64,000 bases of DNA from Rahnella bonaserana (GCF_019049675.1 NZ_JAFMOW010000051.1:1-64000); one strand, 5' to 3'; shown: positions 8,053-17,051, counted from the stretch's first letter. The notes: generated from the sequence alone by a model not told the origin. Program-made: numbers and translations.

Positions 8053-9099
8053 ATGGGCAAATTAACACCGATCCCCCAGGCATTGCCGGCTATCCAGGCT
8101 GAAGAGGATGTTCTGGCCAGACTTAAGGAATTTGTTCAGGATAAGGAGGCTTTTTCTCCCAATACGTGGCGACAACTAATGAGCGTGATGCGTATTTGCC
8201 ATAAATGGTCGGCAGAGAATGGACGTTCATTTTTGCCTATGCTTCCGGCTGACCTTCGCGATTACCTGAACTGGCTGCAGGATAATGGCCGGGCCTCTTC
8301 AACGATTGCGACGCATGGCTCATTGATTTCGATGTTACACCGTAATGCTGGCCTGACACCTCCTAATTCTTCACCGCTGGTTTTCCGGGCTGTTAAGAAA
8401 ATAAATCGTGTCGCAGTTGTCACGGGTGAACGTACTGGCCAGGCCGTGCCCTTTCGGCTTGAAAATCTGCTTGAGCTTGATGCGCTCTGGTCTGACTCAA
8501 CATCGCTTCGCCTTAAACGTGATTTAGCATTTCTGCATGTAGCTTACAGCACGCTGCTGCGTATCAGTGAATTAGCCCGTCTCCGCGTTCGCGATATCTC
8601 CCGGGCAACTGATGGCAGGATCATACTTAATGTGAGTTACACCAAAACAATTGTCCAAACTGGTGGCCTGATCAAGTCCCTAAGTTCGCAGTCATCCCGC
8701 CGGCTAACAGAATGGCTGTCGGTGTCTGGTATCAATTCAGAACCTGACGCCTTCCTCTTTTGTCCGGTGCACCGATCTGGGAGTGCAACTCTTTCGGTCA
8801 CCCGTCCGCTTAGCACGCCTGCGATTGAATCTATTTTCGCTCAGGCCTGGCGTACGATTGGTGTAGGTGAAACCATCATTCCAAACAAAGGGCGTTACTC
8901 AGCCTGGACTGGTCACAGCGCCCGCGTAGGAGCTGCGCAGGATATGGCTGGACGTGGTTATGCTGTCGCACAGATTATGCAGGAAGGAACCTGGAAAAAG
9001 CCTGAAACATTAATGCGTTATATTCGCAATCTTCAGGCTCATGAAGGCGCTATGACCGATCTTATGGAAAACAGTACTCTGAATCATAACAATGCATAA
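8053..9099 (+). CDS. Cre-like tyrosine recombinase
   Basis: From ATG 8053 this is 348 residues, against 343 for phage P1 Cre, and it aligns along the whole length. An N-terminal clamp domain (KEAFSPNTWRQLMSVMRICHKW, ADLRDYLNWLQDNGRASSTIATH) precedes the catalytic domain. The catalytic residues are R170 (TLLRISELARLRVRDISR), K198 (YTKT), H288 and R291 (TGHSARVGAAQDMA), W314 and nucleophile Y323 (RYIRN), matching Cre R173, K201, H289, R292, W315 and Y324. An in-frame ATG at 7984 would add 23 residues; its spacing from AAGG is poor and Cre lacks such an extension. Probable role: resolving plasmid dimers at the upstream lox-like site. A terminator follows. Confidence 0.92.
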   Translation: MGKLTPIPQALPAIQAEEDVLARLKEFVQDKEAFSPNTWRQLMSVMRICHKWSAENGRSFLPMLPADLRDYLNWLQDNGRASSTIATHGSLISMLHRNAGLTPPNSSPLVFRAVKKINRVAVVTGERTGQAVPFRLENLLELDALWSDSTSLRLKRDLAFLHVAYSTLLRISELARLRVRDISRATDGRIILNVSYTKTIVQTGGLIKSLSSQSSRRLTEWLSVSGINSEPDAFLFCPVHRSGSATLSVTRPLSTPAIESIFAQAWRTIGVGETIIPNKGRYSAWTGHSARVGAAQDMAGRGYAVAQIMQEGTWKKPETLMRYIRNLQAHEGAMTDLMENSTLNHNNA

Positions 9100-9123
9100 T
9101 AGAATAATTCATACTTCATCAAT

Positions 9124-9149
9124 ATGAAGTGTTACTTCATTCTTTTTTT
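9124..9149 (+). terminator. Rho-independent terminator after the Cre-like gene
   Basis: The perfect 7-bp stem ATGAAGT/ACTTCAT with a GTT loop (9124-9140) is followed by TCTTTTTTT. Confidence 0.85.
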
Positions 9150-9187
9150 GATTTTACACATGATGCGCTTAAAGGTCGTTGAAAATT

Positions 9188-9667
9188 CTAAAGGCGTAGC
9201 ATTAATGTCATCGGATTAATTGGCGATGACGTAAAACCGTAGTGTTCATAAAATTGTTTAGCCGGTTCATGAAGTGCATGTACGAGCAATGCTCTGACAC
9301 CTGTATTTTGGGCAATTGAGTGAACTCGAAGAACGGCATCCTGTAACAATGAGGCACCTAGCTTTATTCCCTGAGTGCGCAGGTCGACCGCCAATCTTCC
9401 TAATACTATGACTGGAACTGGATCAGGCATATTACGCCTAACTGACCCTGTTGCTTCCCTGTGCGACACAGCGCCGGCTGCAAGGGCATAATAACCCACA
9501 ACACTTTTATCGAGAGTCGCGACAACAAAAGTACGACTTGCACCGTTTAAATGGTTTGTCAGAGCACGCCGTTTTAACCATTCATCTAACATTGATTCCC
9601 CACAACCAAACGCATCAAGGATATGTTCAGTTGTAAGTGGTTCAGGAGCAGACAATTGTAAACTCAT
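9188..9667 (-). CDS. GNAT-family acetyltransferase toxin (TacT/AtaT type)
   Basis: A 159-residue GNAT fold. It shows the toxin-family start (PEPLTTEHILDAFGCGESMLDEWLKRRAL), strand FVVATLDKSVVGYYALAAGAV, the acetyl-CoA loop with the RTQGIKLGASLL segment, and FYEHYGFTSSPINPMTLML with the conserved Tyr. Known members acetylate aminoacyl-tRNA and block translation. It overlaps the upstream DUF1778 antitoxin by 4 bp. The classic acetyl-CoA-binding Q/RxxGxG/A is read here as RTQGIKLGA, so it is probably functional. Confidence 0.9.
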   Translation of the reverse strand: MSLQLSAPEPLTTEHILDAFGCGESMLDEWLKRRALTNHLNGASRTFVVATLDKSVVGYYALAAGAVSHREATGSVRRNMPDPVPVIVLGRLAVDLRTQGIKLGASLLQDAVLRVHSIAQNTGVRALLVHALHEPAKQFYEHYGFTSSPINPMTLMLRL

Positions 9668-9924
9668 GCCCAGGGTGCTTTCACTGCCATAAGACGTTCC
9701 AAACCCTGATTTGCCTTTTGAGGTGCATCAAGCATCGCTGTGAATTCGTGGAATTTTTCAGTATCTAGCTGGAAAAAGACTTGGTCGAGCAGAATAGCCT
9801 GTGCGCGCTCACACGCGACTTCCAGCATAAAGTCAGATCGGTTTTTACCTAACAGAGTGGCAGCCTGATCGATGAGATCACGTTGTTCCGGTAAGGCACG
9901 CAAATTAATCGCAGCGTCACGCAT
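9664..9924 (-). CDS. DUF1778 ribbon-helix-helix antitoxin (TacA/AtaR type)
   Basis: 86 residues. The RHH N-terminus (INLRALPEQRDLIDQAATLLGKNRSDFMLEVACERAQ) is followed by a C-terminal tail (VFFQLDTEKFHEFTAMLDAPQKANQGLERLM) that neutralises GNAT toxins in this family. It is the first gene of the operon with the 9188-9667 toxin. A 45-bp imperfect inverted repeat spans the promoter (9940-9984). Ribosome-binding site AGGAGGAAA sits just before the ATG on the minus strand. Confidence 0.9.
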   Translation of the reverse strand: MRDAAINLRALPEQRDLIDQAATLLGKNRSDFMLEVACERAQAILLDQVFFQLDTEKFHEFTAMLDAPQKANQGLERLMAVKAPWA

Positions 9925-9939
9925 TTTGTTTCCTCCTGT

Positions 9940-9984
9940 ATTGACAATGGATATACATTAAAGTGTTGTGTATCTATTGTCAAT
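9940..9984 (-). promoter_or_regulatory. Operator of the GNAT/DUF1778 module
   Basis: ATTGACAAT (9940-9948) and ATTGTCAAT (9976-9984) are perfect inverted arms. The inner GGATATACA and TGTGTATCT extend the symmetry. It lies directly upstream of the antitoxin gene, where the RHH protein complex would bind. Confidence 0.65.
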
Positions 9985-10199
9985 ACACTCCCGGAGTAAA
10001 CTTCTTAACAATGAACTGCCGGGTTTTGAGAGTCTGATTGCTTAGAAGAACTTCGCCAATAGGAGCAAGAATTTAGGTATAAGATACAGCGGCTCTTGCA
10101 GAACGCCTGCCCAGGTCGGATGCATTGTCGCCTTCATCTGCTCGTTAATTTGCAGTAGATCCGGTTATTCTCCGGGGGCTACACTTTCTGGAGTTACTG

Positions 10200-10625
10200 T
10201 TACCCTGCCTACACCAGACCTGATTGGGTTTCATTACCGTGAACTTCCGCTGCAGGCGGTTAGGTGCTATCAGTGACGGACGTCCTCTGGTTCCACGGGG
10301 TATCTTGTAACCTGTACAGCCCGTATCCTGTTTTGTTTCATGATCTTGGCTACCCGGTTTCTGCTGCACGCTTCACCGACTTCACGTAGGTCGCAGTGAA
10401 CCCTTCGATAGCCGTAAACATCGCCGCTCAGTGCATATGAGTCGCGGATTAATTGCAATAATCGCTGGTTATCCTTTTCTCCTGCAGAGACAGGACAATG
10501 AAGCCAGACGTAGAATCCGGCACGGGCAACTTTCAAAACCCGACACATCGCAGCGATCGACCAGATATCACGGTGATCGTTGATGAAGCGGTACTTTAGT
10601 CGGGCTCTCTTGCAAAGTACCGCGC
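10200..10625 (-). pseudogene. IS3-family OrfB, 5' fragment, frameshifted and truncated
   Basis: On the minus strand this reads the N-terminal part of an IS3-family OrfB (MCRVLKVARAGFYVWLH, then SYALSGDVYGYRRVHCDLRE). A frameshift near 10315 leads into GRPSLIAPNRLQRKFTVMKPNQVW, after which family similarity stops, before the DDE core is complete. IS30 separates it from its own OrfA (11847-12165). Confidence 0.85.
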
Positions 10626-11846
10626 TGTAGATTCAATTGGTCAACGCAACAGTCATGTGAAAACATGGGGTTGCGGAGGGTTTTTGAATGAGACGGACAT
10701 TTACAGCAAAGGAAAAAGCATCTGTTTTTGAACTGTGGAAGAACGGAACAGGCTTCAGTGAAATAGCTAATATTCTGGGTTCGAAACCAGGAACAATCTT
10801 CACTATGTTAAGAGATACTGGCGGCATAAAACCCAATGAGCGCAAGCGGGCTGTAGCTCACCTGACGCTGTCTGAGCGCGAGGAAATACGAGCCAGTTTG
10901 TCAGCCAAAATGAGCATTCGTGCGATAGCGACTGCGCTAAATCGTAGTCCTTCGACGATCTCACGTGAAGTTCAGCGTAATCGAGGCAGGCGCTATTACA
11001 AAGCTGTTGATGCTAATAACCGGGCCAGCAGGATGGCGAAAAGACCAAAACCGTGCTTACTGGATCAGAATTTACCGTTGCGAGAGCTTGTTCTGGAAAA
11101 GCTGGAGATGAAGTGGTCTCATGAGCAAATATCAGGATGGTTAAGGCGAACGAAGCCGCGTCAAAAAACACTGCGAATATCACCTGAGACAATTTATAAA
11201 ACGCTGTACTTTCGTAGCCGTGAAGCGCTACACCACCTGAATGTACAGCATCTGCGCCGGTCGCATAGCCTTCGTCATGGCAGACGCCGTACCCGCAAAG
11301 GTGAAAGAGGTACGATCAACATAGTGAACGGAACGCCAATTCACGAACGCTCCCGGCATATCGATAACAGACGCTCTCTGGGGCACTGGGAAGGCGATTT
11401 AGTATCAGGCACAAAAAACTCGCATATAGCCACACTTGTAGACCGAAAATCACGTTATACGATAATCCTTAGACTCAGGGGCGAAGATTCTTTCTCAGTG
11501 AATCAGGCTCTTACCGACAAATTCCTGAGCTTGCCGCCTGAACTCCGGCAATCACTGACATGGGACAGAGGAATTGAGCTGGCCAGGCATCTGGAATTTA
11601 CTGGCAGCACCGGAGTTAAAGTTTACTTCTGCGATCCTCAGAGTCCCTGGCAGCAGGGAACAAACGAGAACACTAATGGGCTAATTAGACAGTACTTTCC
11701 CAAAAAGACATGCCTTGCCCAATATACTCAACATGAGCTGGATCAGATTGCGGCTCAGCTAAACAACAGACCAAGAAAGACACTGAAGTTCAAAACACCG
11801 AAAGAGATAATTGAAAGGGGTGTTGCTTTGACAGATTGAATCTACA
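10626..11846 (+). mobile_element. IS30
   Basis: The element is 1221 bp, the exact length of E. coli IS30. It begins with TGTAGATTCAATTGG and ends with its partner ATTGAATCTACA, and encodes a 383-residue transposase. It is inserted between the OrfA and OrfB parts of an older IS3-family element. I do not see a matching 2-bp target duplication (GC on the left, GT on the right). Confidence 0.95.
10688..11839 (+). CDS. IS30 transposase
   Basis: 383 residues, the family's normal length, intact. The N-terminal HTH regions ([62 protein letters not shown]) precede the DDE core: [10 protein letters not shown] (D), [12 protein letters not shown] (D) and [16 protein letters not shown] (E). From memory it differs from E. 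coli IS30 transposase by only a small number of residues, so it is a recent arrival. Confidence 0.96.
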   Translation: MRRTFTAKEKASVFELWKNGTGFSEIANILGSKPGTIFTMLRDTGGIKPNERKRAVAHLTLSEREEIRASLSAKMSIRAIATALNRSPSTISREVQRNRGRRYYKAVDANNRASRMAKRPKPCLLDQNLPLRELVLEKLEMKWSHEQISGWLRRTKPRQKTLRISPETIYKTLYFRSREALHHLNVQHLRRSHSLRHGRRRTRKGERGTINIVNGTPIHERSRHIDNRRSLGHWEGDLVSGTKNSHIATLVDRKSRYTIILRLRGEDSFSVNQALTDKFLSLPPELRQSLTWDRGIELARHLEFTGSTGVKVYFCDPQSPWQQGTNENTNGLIRQYFPKKTCLAQYTQHELDQIAAQLNNRPRKTLKFKTPKEIIERGVALTD

Positions 11847-12165
11847 GTAGCCTTTTTTAATATATCCCATTCCATTTCAACGCGTTGAAGTCTTTTCTTC
11901 AACTCACGTATCTCAATCTGCTCAGGTGTCATGGGTTAAGCTATGAGTGATTTTCCCGCTCGCTCTTCTTTCAGTTGTCGAACCCATTTATCCATCGTGG
12001 ATTTGCCGACATTCATCGCAGTGGCAGCGGCGGCAACGGTGTAATGCTGATCGAGTACAAGCTGGGCAGCCTCGAGGCGAAACTCGGGGCTAAAATTGCG
12101 TTTGTTACGTCCGGTTATAATGTCACCTGTTTTGACTATGAGGTGATGATATCACCTCTATTCAG
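11847..12165 (-). pseudogene. IS3-family OrfA, interrupted by IS30
   Basis: Read on the minus strand: [23 protein letters not shown], an HTH ([31 protein letters not shown]), a stop codon near 11940, and then [29 protein letters not shown] running into IS30. The matching OrfB fragment continues on the far side of IS30 (10625 downward), so this was one element before IS30 arrived. The in-frame stop shows it was already decayed or has decayed since. Confidence 0.85.
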
Positions 12166-12540
12166 GTGGCCAAATTCACTATGCCACTATAGTTTGAAGT
12201 GGTTTATTAAATTTTGGCATCCGAACAGTGGTGTTCCGCGTCCGCTTTGGCACTAGGCGGACAGCACATCCCTCAATTTAAATCTAAATCCGAAAAAGAA
12301 CTGTTTTCCAGCTTTGCGGGATACTTCAACCTTTGTTTAGAAAAGCAGCGTCTGCTGCTCATGGGGGTCGGCAAGTATTTAATCTATCGGCACTATAATT
12401 TGCTAGCTCCACGGGAATGAATTTCAAGAATTCATTTCAATAAATCATGCCGGATCACTTCATAGAGAGTTGCATAAACCTCATTTTGTTCATAGTATGT
12501 TTTTGTTCATGATTCGTGAACAAAATTAAGGCGTGAACAA
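12166..12540. other. Intergenic region with GTCCGC hairpin and antitoxin operator
   Basis: No gene is supported. A short plus-strand open frame (12214-12420) has a lysine-rich stretch but no recognised family and crosses a repeat. The right part carries the half-site array in front of abiEi. Confidence 0.5.
12240..12262. repeat. GTCCGC hairpin element, copy 1
   Basis: GTCCGC (12240-12245) and GCGGAC (12257-12262) flank TTTGGCACTAG. The same GTCCGC..TGGCAC..GCGG pattern recurs near 14702, 25544, 26225, 27149, 28375 and 32103. Confidence 0.7.
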
Positions 12541-12541
12541 A
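12484..12541 (+). promoter_or_regulatory. Operator array of the AbiE module
   Basis: Four copies of a 9-bp half-site occur: TTTTGTTCA at 12484-12492 and 12501-12509, then TGAACAAAA at 12517-12525 and TGAACAAAT at 12533-12541. The inner pair forms a perfect 9-7-9 palindrome. Half-sites are spaced 16-17 bp, about 1.5 helical turns. The last one overlaps the abiEi start codon. Known AbiEi proteins repress their own promoter through inverted repeats. Confidence 0.75.
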
Positions 12542-13542
12542 TGAGGCCTCAACGACTTATCACAAAAGTTGCCGATACGATGCCCCCTGGCATCTTGTTA
12601 GAATATGAGCTTGCTCAGGAAGACGATGACACTGATGGAAGAGTTACGCTGACCACCGCGGGAGGGGGGAGAAAAAACTTTACTCTTGAAATAAAAACAG
12701 TACATCGAATTGAGACTCTCGCCGGCATTGAAAGGCGCACTAACCAATCAGTGAATGGTCTGCCGGTGCTGCTCATTTGCAATCGACTTTCTCCGCCGTT
12801 GGCGGACTACTGTATGCAAAACCGCATTAACTTTATCGACAGTGCCGGAAATGCGCACATTGATGTGCCGGGACTTTGCATCATTATTCAGGGAAAGCAG
12901 GAAGAAAAAACAAATGTTGCAGTCGGAGGGATATTCCCTGAAGGTGTGATGAAACTACTGTTTGTATTGCTTTCTGAACCTGATGCGCTCAATAAAACGT
13001 ACCGTCAGTTGGCAGAGCTCTCGGGTATTTCACTGGGAATGGTTAGTAAAGCCTTTGATATTCTTGAACAGAGGCGACATTATCGAAAGGCGAAAACCGG
13101 TAGACGCCTGATAGATACTGACGGACTTAGTGCTATGTGGATTAATGATTACGCCCGTTCTTTAAAACCGCGGCTTGATCTGCTGACTTTAGAAGCCCCT
13201 AGTTCCTGGGAGCATCTGCCTCTTGAAACTGGAGAGTATGCGAGCGGTGAGCTTGCCGCTGCCTCATTAAGCGGCGGCTATTTGGTACCTGTGACGGGTA
13301 TAATCTATACGCCCTATTCATTAGTGGAGCGTCGAAACAGGCTGGCTTTAAGACCAGCACGAGAACCAGGTTTGCAAATTATTGCGAGTTTCTGGGGGGC
13401 ACTTACTCTCAATTCACGAGCTAAAGCCATGCTTTGCCTTGGGGATTTGCTGGATGGTGGCGACGACAGAAGTCGTGAAGTCGCAAGGATCATCAATGAC
13501 AAATATCTTAACCTTAAAGATTCCGCTCTCTTCAGTTACTGA
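12541..13542 (+). CDS. abiEi: AbiEi-family antitoxin and autorepressor (type IV TA)
   Basis: 333 residues. The N-terminal part (residues 40-115) is followed by a winged helix (about 140-180: FPEGVMKLLFVLLSEPDALNKTYRQLAELSGISLGMVSKAFDILEQ). The C-terminal domain is the longer variant found beside AbiEii nucleotidyltransferases. The toxin gene overlaps its 3' end by 47 bp. The start codon lies inside the operator array, so repression could block both transcription and initiation (inference). Confidence 0.82.
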   Translation: MRPQRLITKVADTMPPGILLEYELAQEDDDTDGRVTLTTAGGGRKNFTLEIKTVHRIETLAGIERRTNQSVNGLPVLLICNRLSPPLADYCMQNRINFIDSAGNAHIDVPGLCIIIQGKQEEKTNVAVGGIFPEGVMKLLFVLLSEPDALNKTYRQLAELSGISLGMVSKAFDILEQRRHYRKAKTGRRLIDTDGLSAMWINDYARSLKPRLDLLTLEAPSSWEHLPLETGEYASGELAAASLSGGYLVPVTGIIYTPYSLVERRNRLALRPAREPGLQIIASFWGALTLNSRAKAMLCLGDLLDGGDDRSREVARIINDKYLNLKDSALFSY

Positions 13543-14305
13543 AACCTTGCTGTTACAGATAAACCAAATCTGCAGCGCTCAGGGTATCCCTTACTTTATT
13601 GCGGGTGCGACTGCGCGCGAAATCCTGATACATCATGTGTATGGAAGAGCGGTCGGCCGGCGGACTCGTGATATTGATTTTGCGGTATTTGTTCAGGAAT
13701 GGCAGCTGTTTGACAACCTGAAGCAGGCATTAACTGCGGCTGGCGCAAAAACTATAAAAGGGAATGCCCACCGATTAGTGCTGGAGGGTAATGAACTGGA
13801 CATCATTCCTTTTGGCGGCGTTGCCGAAGCAAATAAAGTTGCCTGGCCACCGGATCGCGAGGTTGTGATGGCTGTTGATGGCTTTGAGGAAGCCTTCGGG
13901 CATACAGTATCGATAACAATGCAAGCTGGGGAACAAATCCCTTTCTGCTCCCTGCCTGGTCTCGCCTTGCTCAAACTTTTCGCCTGGCGGGATCGTGGAA
14001 TGGCAAATGGAAAAGATGCGGTAGACCTTTATAAAATTATCAATGAGTACGGGCAGATTGAGAATGAGCGTGCGTTTGAAAATTCCGCTGAGTGTGACAA
14101 GCGTGACTGGGATGTTGATCGTATGGGGGCGTTATTGCTGGGAAAAGATATCGCGATGATCAGTACTCCAGATTCTATAGTCGAACTTTTTAAACTTGAC
14201 GCAGATGCACTCACTGATGCAATTGTCCGTCAGACCATGACAGACAATACTGATGCCATCGAGGAGAGGGTTTTAGATTTCTGGACCGGACTTCATAGTG
14301 AATAA
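13496..14305 (+). CDS. abiEii: AbiEii-family nucleotidyltransferase toxin (type IV TA)
   Basis: From ATG 13496 (behind AAGGAT) the protein has 269 residues and the AbiEii/AbiGii fold: [14 protein letters not shown], then [12 protein letters not shown] with the catalytic Asp pair, and ELDIIPFGG supplying the third acidic residue. [15 protein letters not shown] matches the family helix. Characterised relatives add nucleotides to targets such as tRNA and stop growth. An in-frame start further upstream (13382) would read through abiEi and is unlikely. Confidence 0.85.
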   Translation: MTNILTLKIPLSSVTETLLLQINQICSAQGIPYFIAGATAREILIHHVYGRAVGRRTRDIDFAVFVQEWQLFDNLKQALTAAGAKTIKGNAHRLVLEGNELDIIPFGGVAEANKVAWPPDREVVMAVDGFEEAFGHTVSITMQAGEQIPFCSLPGLALLKLFAWRDRGMANGKDAVDLYKIINEYGQIENERAFENSAECDKRDWDVDRMGALLLGKDIAMISTPDSIVELFKLDADALTDAIVRQTMTDNTDAIEERVLDFWTGLHSE

Positions 14306-14339
14306 CCAAGTGTTGCAGAGATTGCTGGCTGTCCTGGTG

Positions 14340-14660
14340 ACGAGGGGAATTCCATGGTAAGAGAAATAAAGCCGCCAATGCGACCAGATAACTACTGTTT
14401 CGGAGTTGGCTGTGTACAGCCAGCAATCTGCGCTGGCGGATATGTTTTTGCAGCAGAGTTAGCGTTGCCATACTGCGGTCGGGTATGACCGTCACATCTA
14501 CCAGTGGACAAGCGTTGCCGTAGAGTTTTCCTGCAAGTTCCGTTTCATCAAATTCCTGCAGCCAATTAGTGGAATACGGATACGGGCTGCGTTTCTCGGT
14601 ATAGAACAGGATTGGGATGACCAGCGGCAGTTTTGTGACCCGCCTCAAGATGCCGTTGCA
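14340..14660 (-). pseudogene. Rpn/YhgA-family nuclease remnant
   Basis: Minus-strand residues [28 protein letters not shown] and [18 protein letters not shown] match the Rpn (recombination-promoting nuclease, YhgA-like, PD-(D/E)XK) family. A short internal deletion follows ([18 protein letters not shown]), and family similarity then stops. Only a middle piece remains, without start or C-terminus. Confidence 0.75.
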
Positions 14661-14701
14661 TGGCGGCAACGGCGTATCTGATGAGCCTGAATGCCAGCAA
14701 C

Positions 14702-14787
14702 GTCCGCTCCTGGCACACAGCGGACTGTCATACCTGCTTAAGTCACTGGCTTAGCGTAGGATATTTTCCGTTTTCCAAGCGGCCCCC
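14702..14787. repeat. GTCCGC element plus 38-bp Tn3-family terminal repeat relic, copy A
   Basis: The 86-bp stretch is nearly identical to 32103-32188. Its right 38 bp (14750-14787), read on the minus strand, start with GGGGGCCGCTTGG and end with TACGCTAAG, the form of Tn3-family terminal inverted repeats. Its left part is a GTCCGC..TGGCAC..AGCGGAC hairpin. No transposase of this type is present. Confidence 0.8.
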
Positions 14788-14899
14788 AGATCGCACAATC
14801 CGGGCTGAGCCCCCTCTAAGTGATCTACTATTTTGCGAAGCTATTTAGCACTGTTTAAATGGGGGAAAAAATATCACTTTCCCATAATTGAGGTATGAG

Positions 14900-15589
14900 A
14901 TGAACAACACAGTTTATGATGCATTTCGTTGTTTGAAATTATTGTCCTCCGGAAATCGTGCTTTAGGTATCAGGGAGATGGGGCGGACTTTGGAACTGGA
15001 TTCAGCAAAAGTCACTCGGTTGATGCAAACTTTATTGTCACTGGAAATGGTGGAGCAAGATATACGAAAAAAATATAGTTTAGGGATGGGTATCCACCAG
15101 CTCTCTGCCCGTGCGATACATAACTCAACCTTTTATAGCGCAGTGTTGGGAATGCTAGAGGAAATTGGTAGTCACTCTGTTTCTATTGTTGTTGGTATAT
15201 TAAGCGGGAAGAATGTGACGTATTTAATCCATACCCGTGGTGGGAAAAGTATCGCCCGTGCTATCGGGAATTATGAGTCCTATCCGATTCATGATTCAGT
15301 CATTGGCATTAAACTACTCTCAGCCATGAGTGATGAAGAAATAGTCGCTCGCATTGGTGTCCATGACCACAATTTGTTGAAAAATGATATACAAGAGGCA
15401 AGGCGACATCAGGTATTTGAAAAAGTATACAGCCAGACAGATTACCGACTGGCGTGTATTATTCCTGGCATGCAAGCAGCCATAGCATTGTCTAATATTC
15501 AGGGTGACAAACTCAATATTGATAGTTTTCGCCAATTTTTAATGACTGCAGCACAGAAAATCAGTAGAGGATCATTTCCCATCCTGTAG
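14900..15589 (+). CDS. IclR-family transcriptional regulator
   Basis: 229 residues from ATG 14900 (site GAGGT at 14890-14894). The N-terminal winged helix (AFRCLKLLSSGNRALGIREMGRTLELDSAKVTRLMQTLLSLEMVEQD) is followed by an IclR effector domain (SVSIVVGILSGKNVTYLIHTRGGKS to the C-terminus). It converges on the sugar-acid operon and overlaps dgoA by 18 bp tail-to-tail. It most likely regulates that operon, perhaps at the palindrome 20579-20597. Confidence 0.88.
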   Translation: MNNTVYDAFRCLKLLSSGNRALGIREMGRTLELDSAKVTRLMQTLLSLEMVEQDIRKKYSLGMGIHQLSARAIHNSTFYSAVLGMLEEIGSHSVSIVVGILSGKNVTYLIHTRGGKSIARAIGNYESYPIHDSVIGIKLLSAMSDEEIVARIGVHDHNLLKNDIQEARRHQVFEKVYSQTDYRLACIIPGMQAAIALSNIQGDKLNIDSFRQFLMTAAQKISRGSFPIL

Positions 15590-16168
15590 TAACTGCTGGC
15601 AGCGTTCAGCCGTAGTCACCACACTTTGCCCACAACGGTAGAGTGCAGAACCGATACCTACGCTGTCGTAATACTGTAAATAATCGGCTGCATTTTCAAT
15701 ATCAACACCCCCCACTGCGCAGAAGTGGCTTGCTTGTGACAGCGGGCCCTTGATCAATTGCGGGTAGTTAACCGGCAGCGCCGCAGCAGGGAAAATTTTC
15801 AGCACATCCACTCCCATCTCACAGGCCGAGAATATTTCGCTACTGGTAAAAACGCCGGCGCAGACATCCAGACCATGACGCTTTGCAGCAGTGACAACAC
15901 GGAAATCGAGATTGGGCGTTAAAATAAATCCTGCTCCGCGTAAGGCACTGGTTTTCACCTGCTCAGGCGTGAGCACCGTCCCGGCACCCACACGCACCCG
16001 GTCCCCAAACTGGCGACTAATCTGTTGCACACTCTGATCCCAGCCAGGGGAGTTGGTGGTGATCTCCACCGTATTGATGCCATAATCCAGCAGACAGGCG
16101 ACATGTTCTATCGCCTCCTCTGCGGTGATCCCCCGCAGAATGGCGACGACTTTTGCACTATTGATCAT
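15572..16168 (-). CDS. dgoA: 2-dehydro-3-deoxy-6-phosphogalactonate aldolase
   Basis: A 198-residue KDPG/KDPGal aldolase (class I, TIM barrel). It has VAILRG at the N-terminus, the Glu in TVEITTNSP, RVGAGTVLTPEQV, the Schiff-base Lys in VLKIFPAAAL, and a phosphate-binding GGVD. It cleaves 2-keto-3-deoxy-6-phosphogalactonate to pyruvate and glyceraldehyde 3-phosphate. ATG 16168 is preferred over the upstream ATG at 16183 because GAGG lies at the right distance. It overlaps dgoK and is last in the operon. Confidence 0.88.
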   Translation of the reverse strand: MINSAKVVAILRGITAEEAIEHVACLLDYGINTVEITTNSPGWDQSVQQISRQFGDRVRVGAGTVLTPEQVKTSALRGAGFILTPNLDFRVVTAAKRHGLDVCAGVFTSSEIFSACEMGVDVLKIFPAAALPVNYPQLIKGPLSQASHFCAVGGVDIENAADYLQYYDSVGIGSALYRCGQSVVTTAERCQQLLQDGK

Positions 16169-17051
16169 CGCGAAAAACCTCATTCAGTCCGGCAATGATT
16201 GTGGTTTCAGCTTCAAGCGTGGTGCAACTGACAGATAACACATCGCAGGCCTGGCGATACAGTGACAACAAGGTGCGATTGCCGATAAAGCAGATACTTT
16301 CACTCTCTTGCTGCCCGGTCAGGATTTCGTAGCCAATCAGTAAACCTGAAAGGTAGCTTGCAGCATGGTGTGGCTCTATCGCACCAAGAATATATCGCCC
16401 GCGGATACGAAACAGCTCGGTAATAATATCACTGGCAGGGTAATCAAAAGATTGCGCAGTGTTGACCCCATGAATAAATGCCGACGTGGAATCTATTTGT
16501 TCGGGCAGACCTTTACCCACCACTGAATGGTGAACAACTAAATGATAAAGTTCACCGGTCATAAGGGTGCGTAAGCTCTCAACCTGCTGTTTCGAGCGAT
16601 CAACAGTTATCCATTTACTGTGCGTCCCCACGGCGGCGAAGCGGCTGGCATCGGTTAACGTTAATGCACCCGCGAGTTGCATCTCCTCACCCCGGCACAC
16701 TTCATTAACGCGGCGGTCGCATATACCCGGGCGCAGAGTGAGAGGATTGGAGAGTACACCCTTAAGCTCGCGACCTTTGCCAAGTAAGGCGGCAAAACTG
16801 AGTGGCAGCTCCAGGTATCCGGCATCGGCAATGCCGATATTGCTGCCAATCATGCCACACAGAATAACCGGGAGCTGTGCGTCCCAGGCATCCTTTAGGC
16901 GCAGCAATTGCTGGCGCAGAATATCAGGCAACTGCTCGCGCTGGCATTTTCCCACCCCGCACGTGTCTTCAACCATGCGTGTGACGACGCCATTACGTAC
17001 ACTCAGCGCGCGGAAATTACTGGTACCCCAATCTACCGCAATGTAGTTCAT
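16158..17051 (-). CDS. dgoK: 2-dehydro-3-deoxygalactonokinase
   Basis: A 297-residue DgoK-family kinase of the ASKHA fold. It starts IAVDWGTSNFRALSV (phosphate-1 loop) and has GMIGSNIG, TLRPGICDRRVNEVCRGEEMQLAGAL and HSKWITVD, typical of the family. It phosphorylates 2-keto-3-deoxygalactonate for the aldolase made by the next gene. It overlaps its neighbours on both sides (4 bp with the DapA-like gene), so translation is tightly coupled. Confidence 0.88.
   Translation of the reverse strand: MNYIAVDWGTSNFRALSVRNGVVTRMVEDTCGVGKCQREQLPDILRQQLLRLKDAWDAQLPVILCGMIGSNIGIADAGYLELPLSFAALLGKGRELKGVLSNPLTLRPGICDRRVNEVCRGEEMQLAGALTLTDASRFAAVGTHSKWITVDRSKQQVESLRTLMTGELYHLVVHHSVVGKGLPEQIDSTSAFIHGVNTAQSFDYPASDIITELFRIRGRYILGAIEPHHAASYLSGLLIGYEILTGQQESESICFIGNRTLLSLYRQACDVLSVSCTTLEAETTIIAGLNEVFRDDQ

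Noticed and set aside
12214-12420. 68-residue open frame before abiEi
   Set aside because: It crosses a GTCCGC hairpin, has no start signal and no recognisable family.
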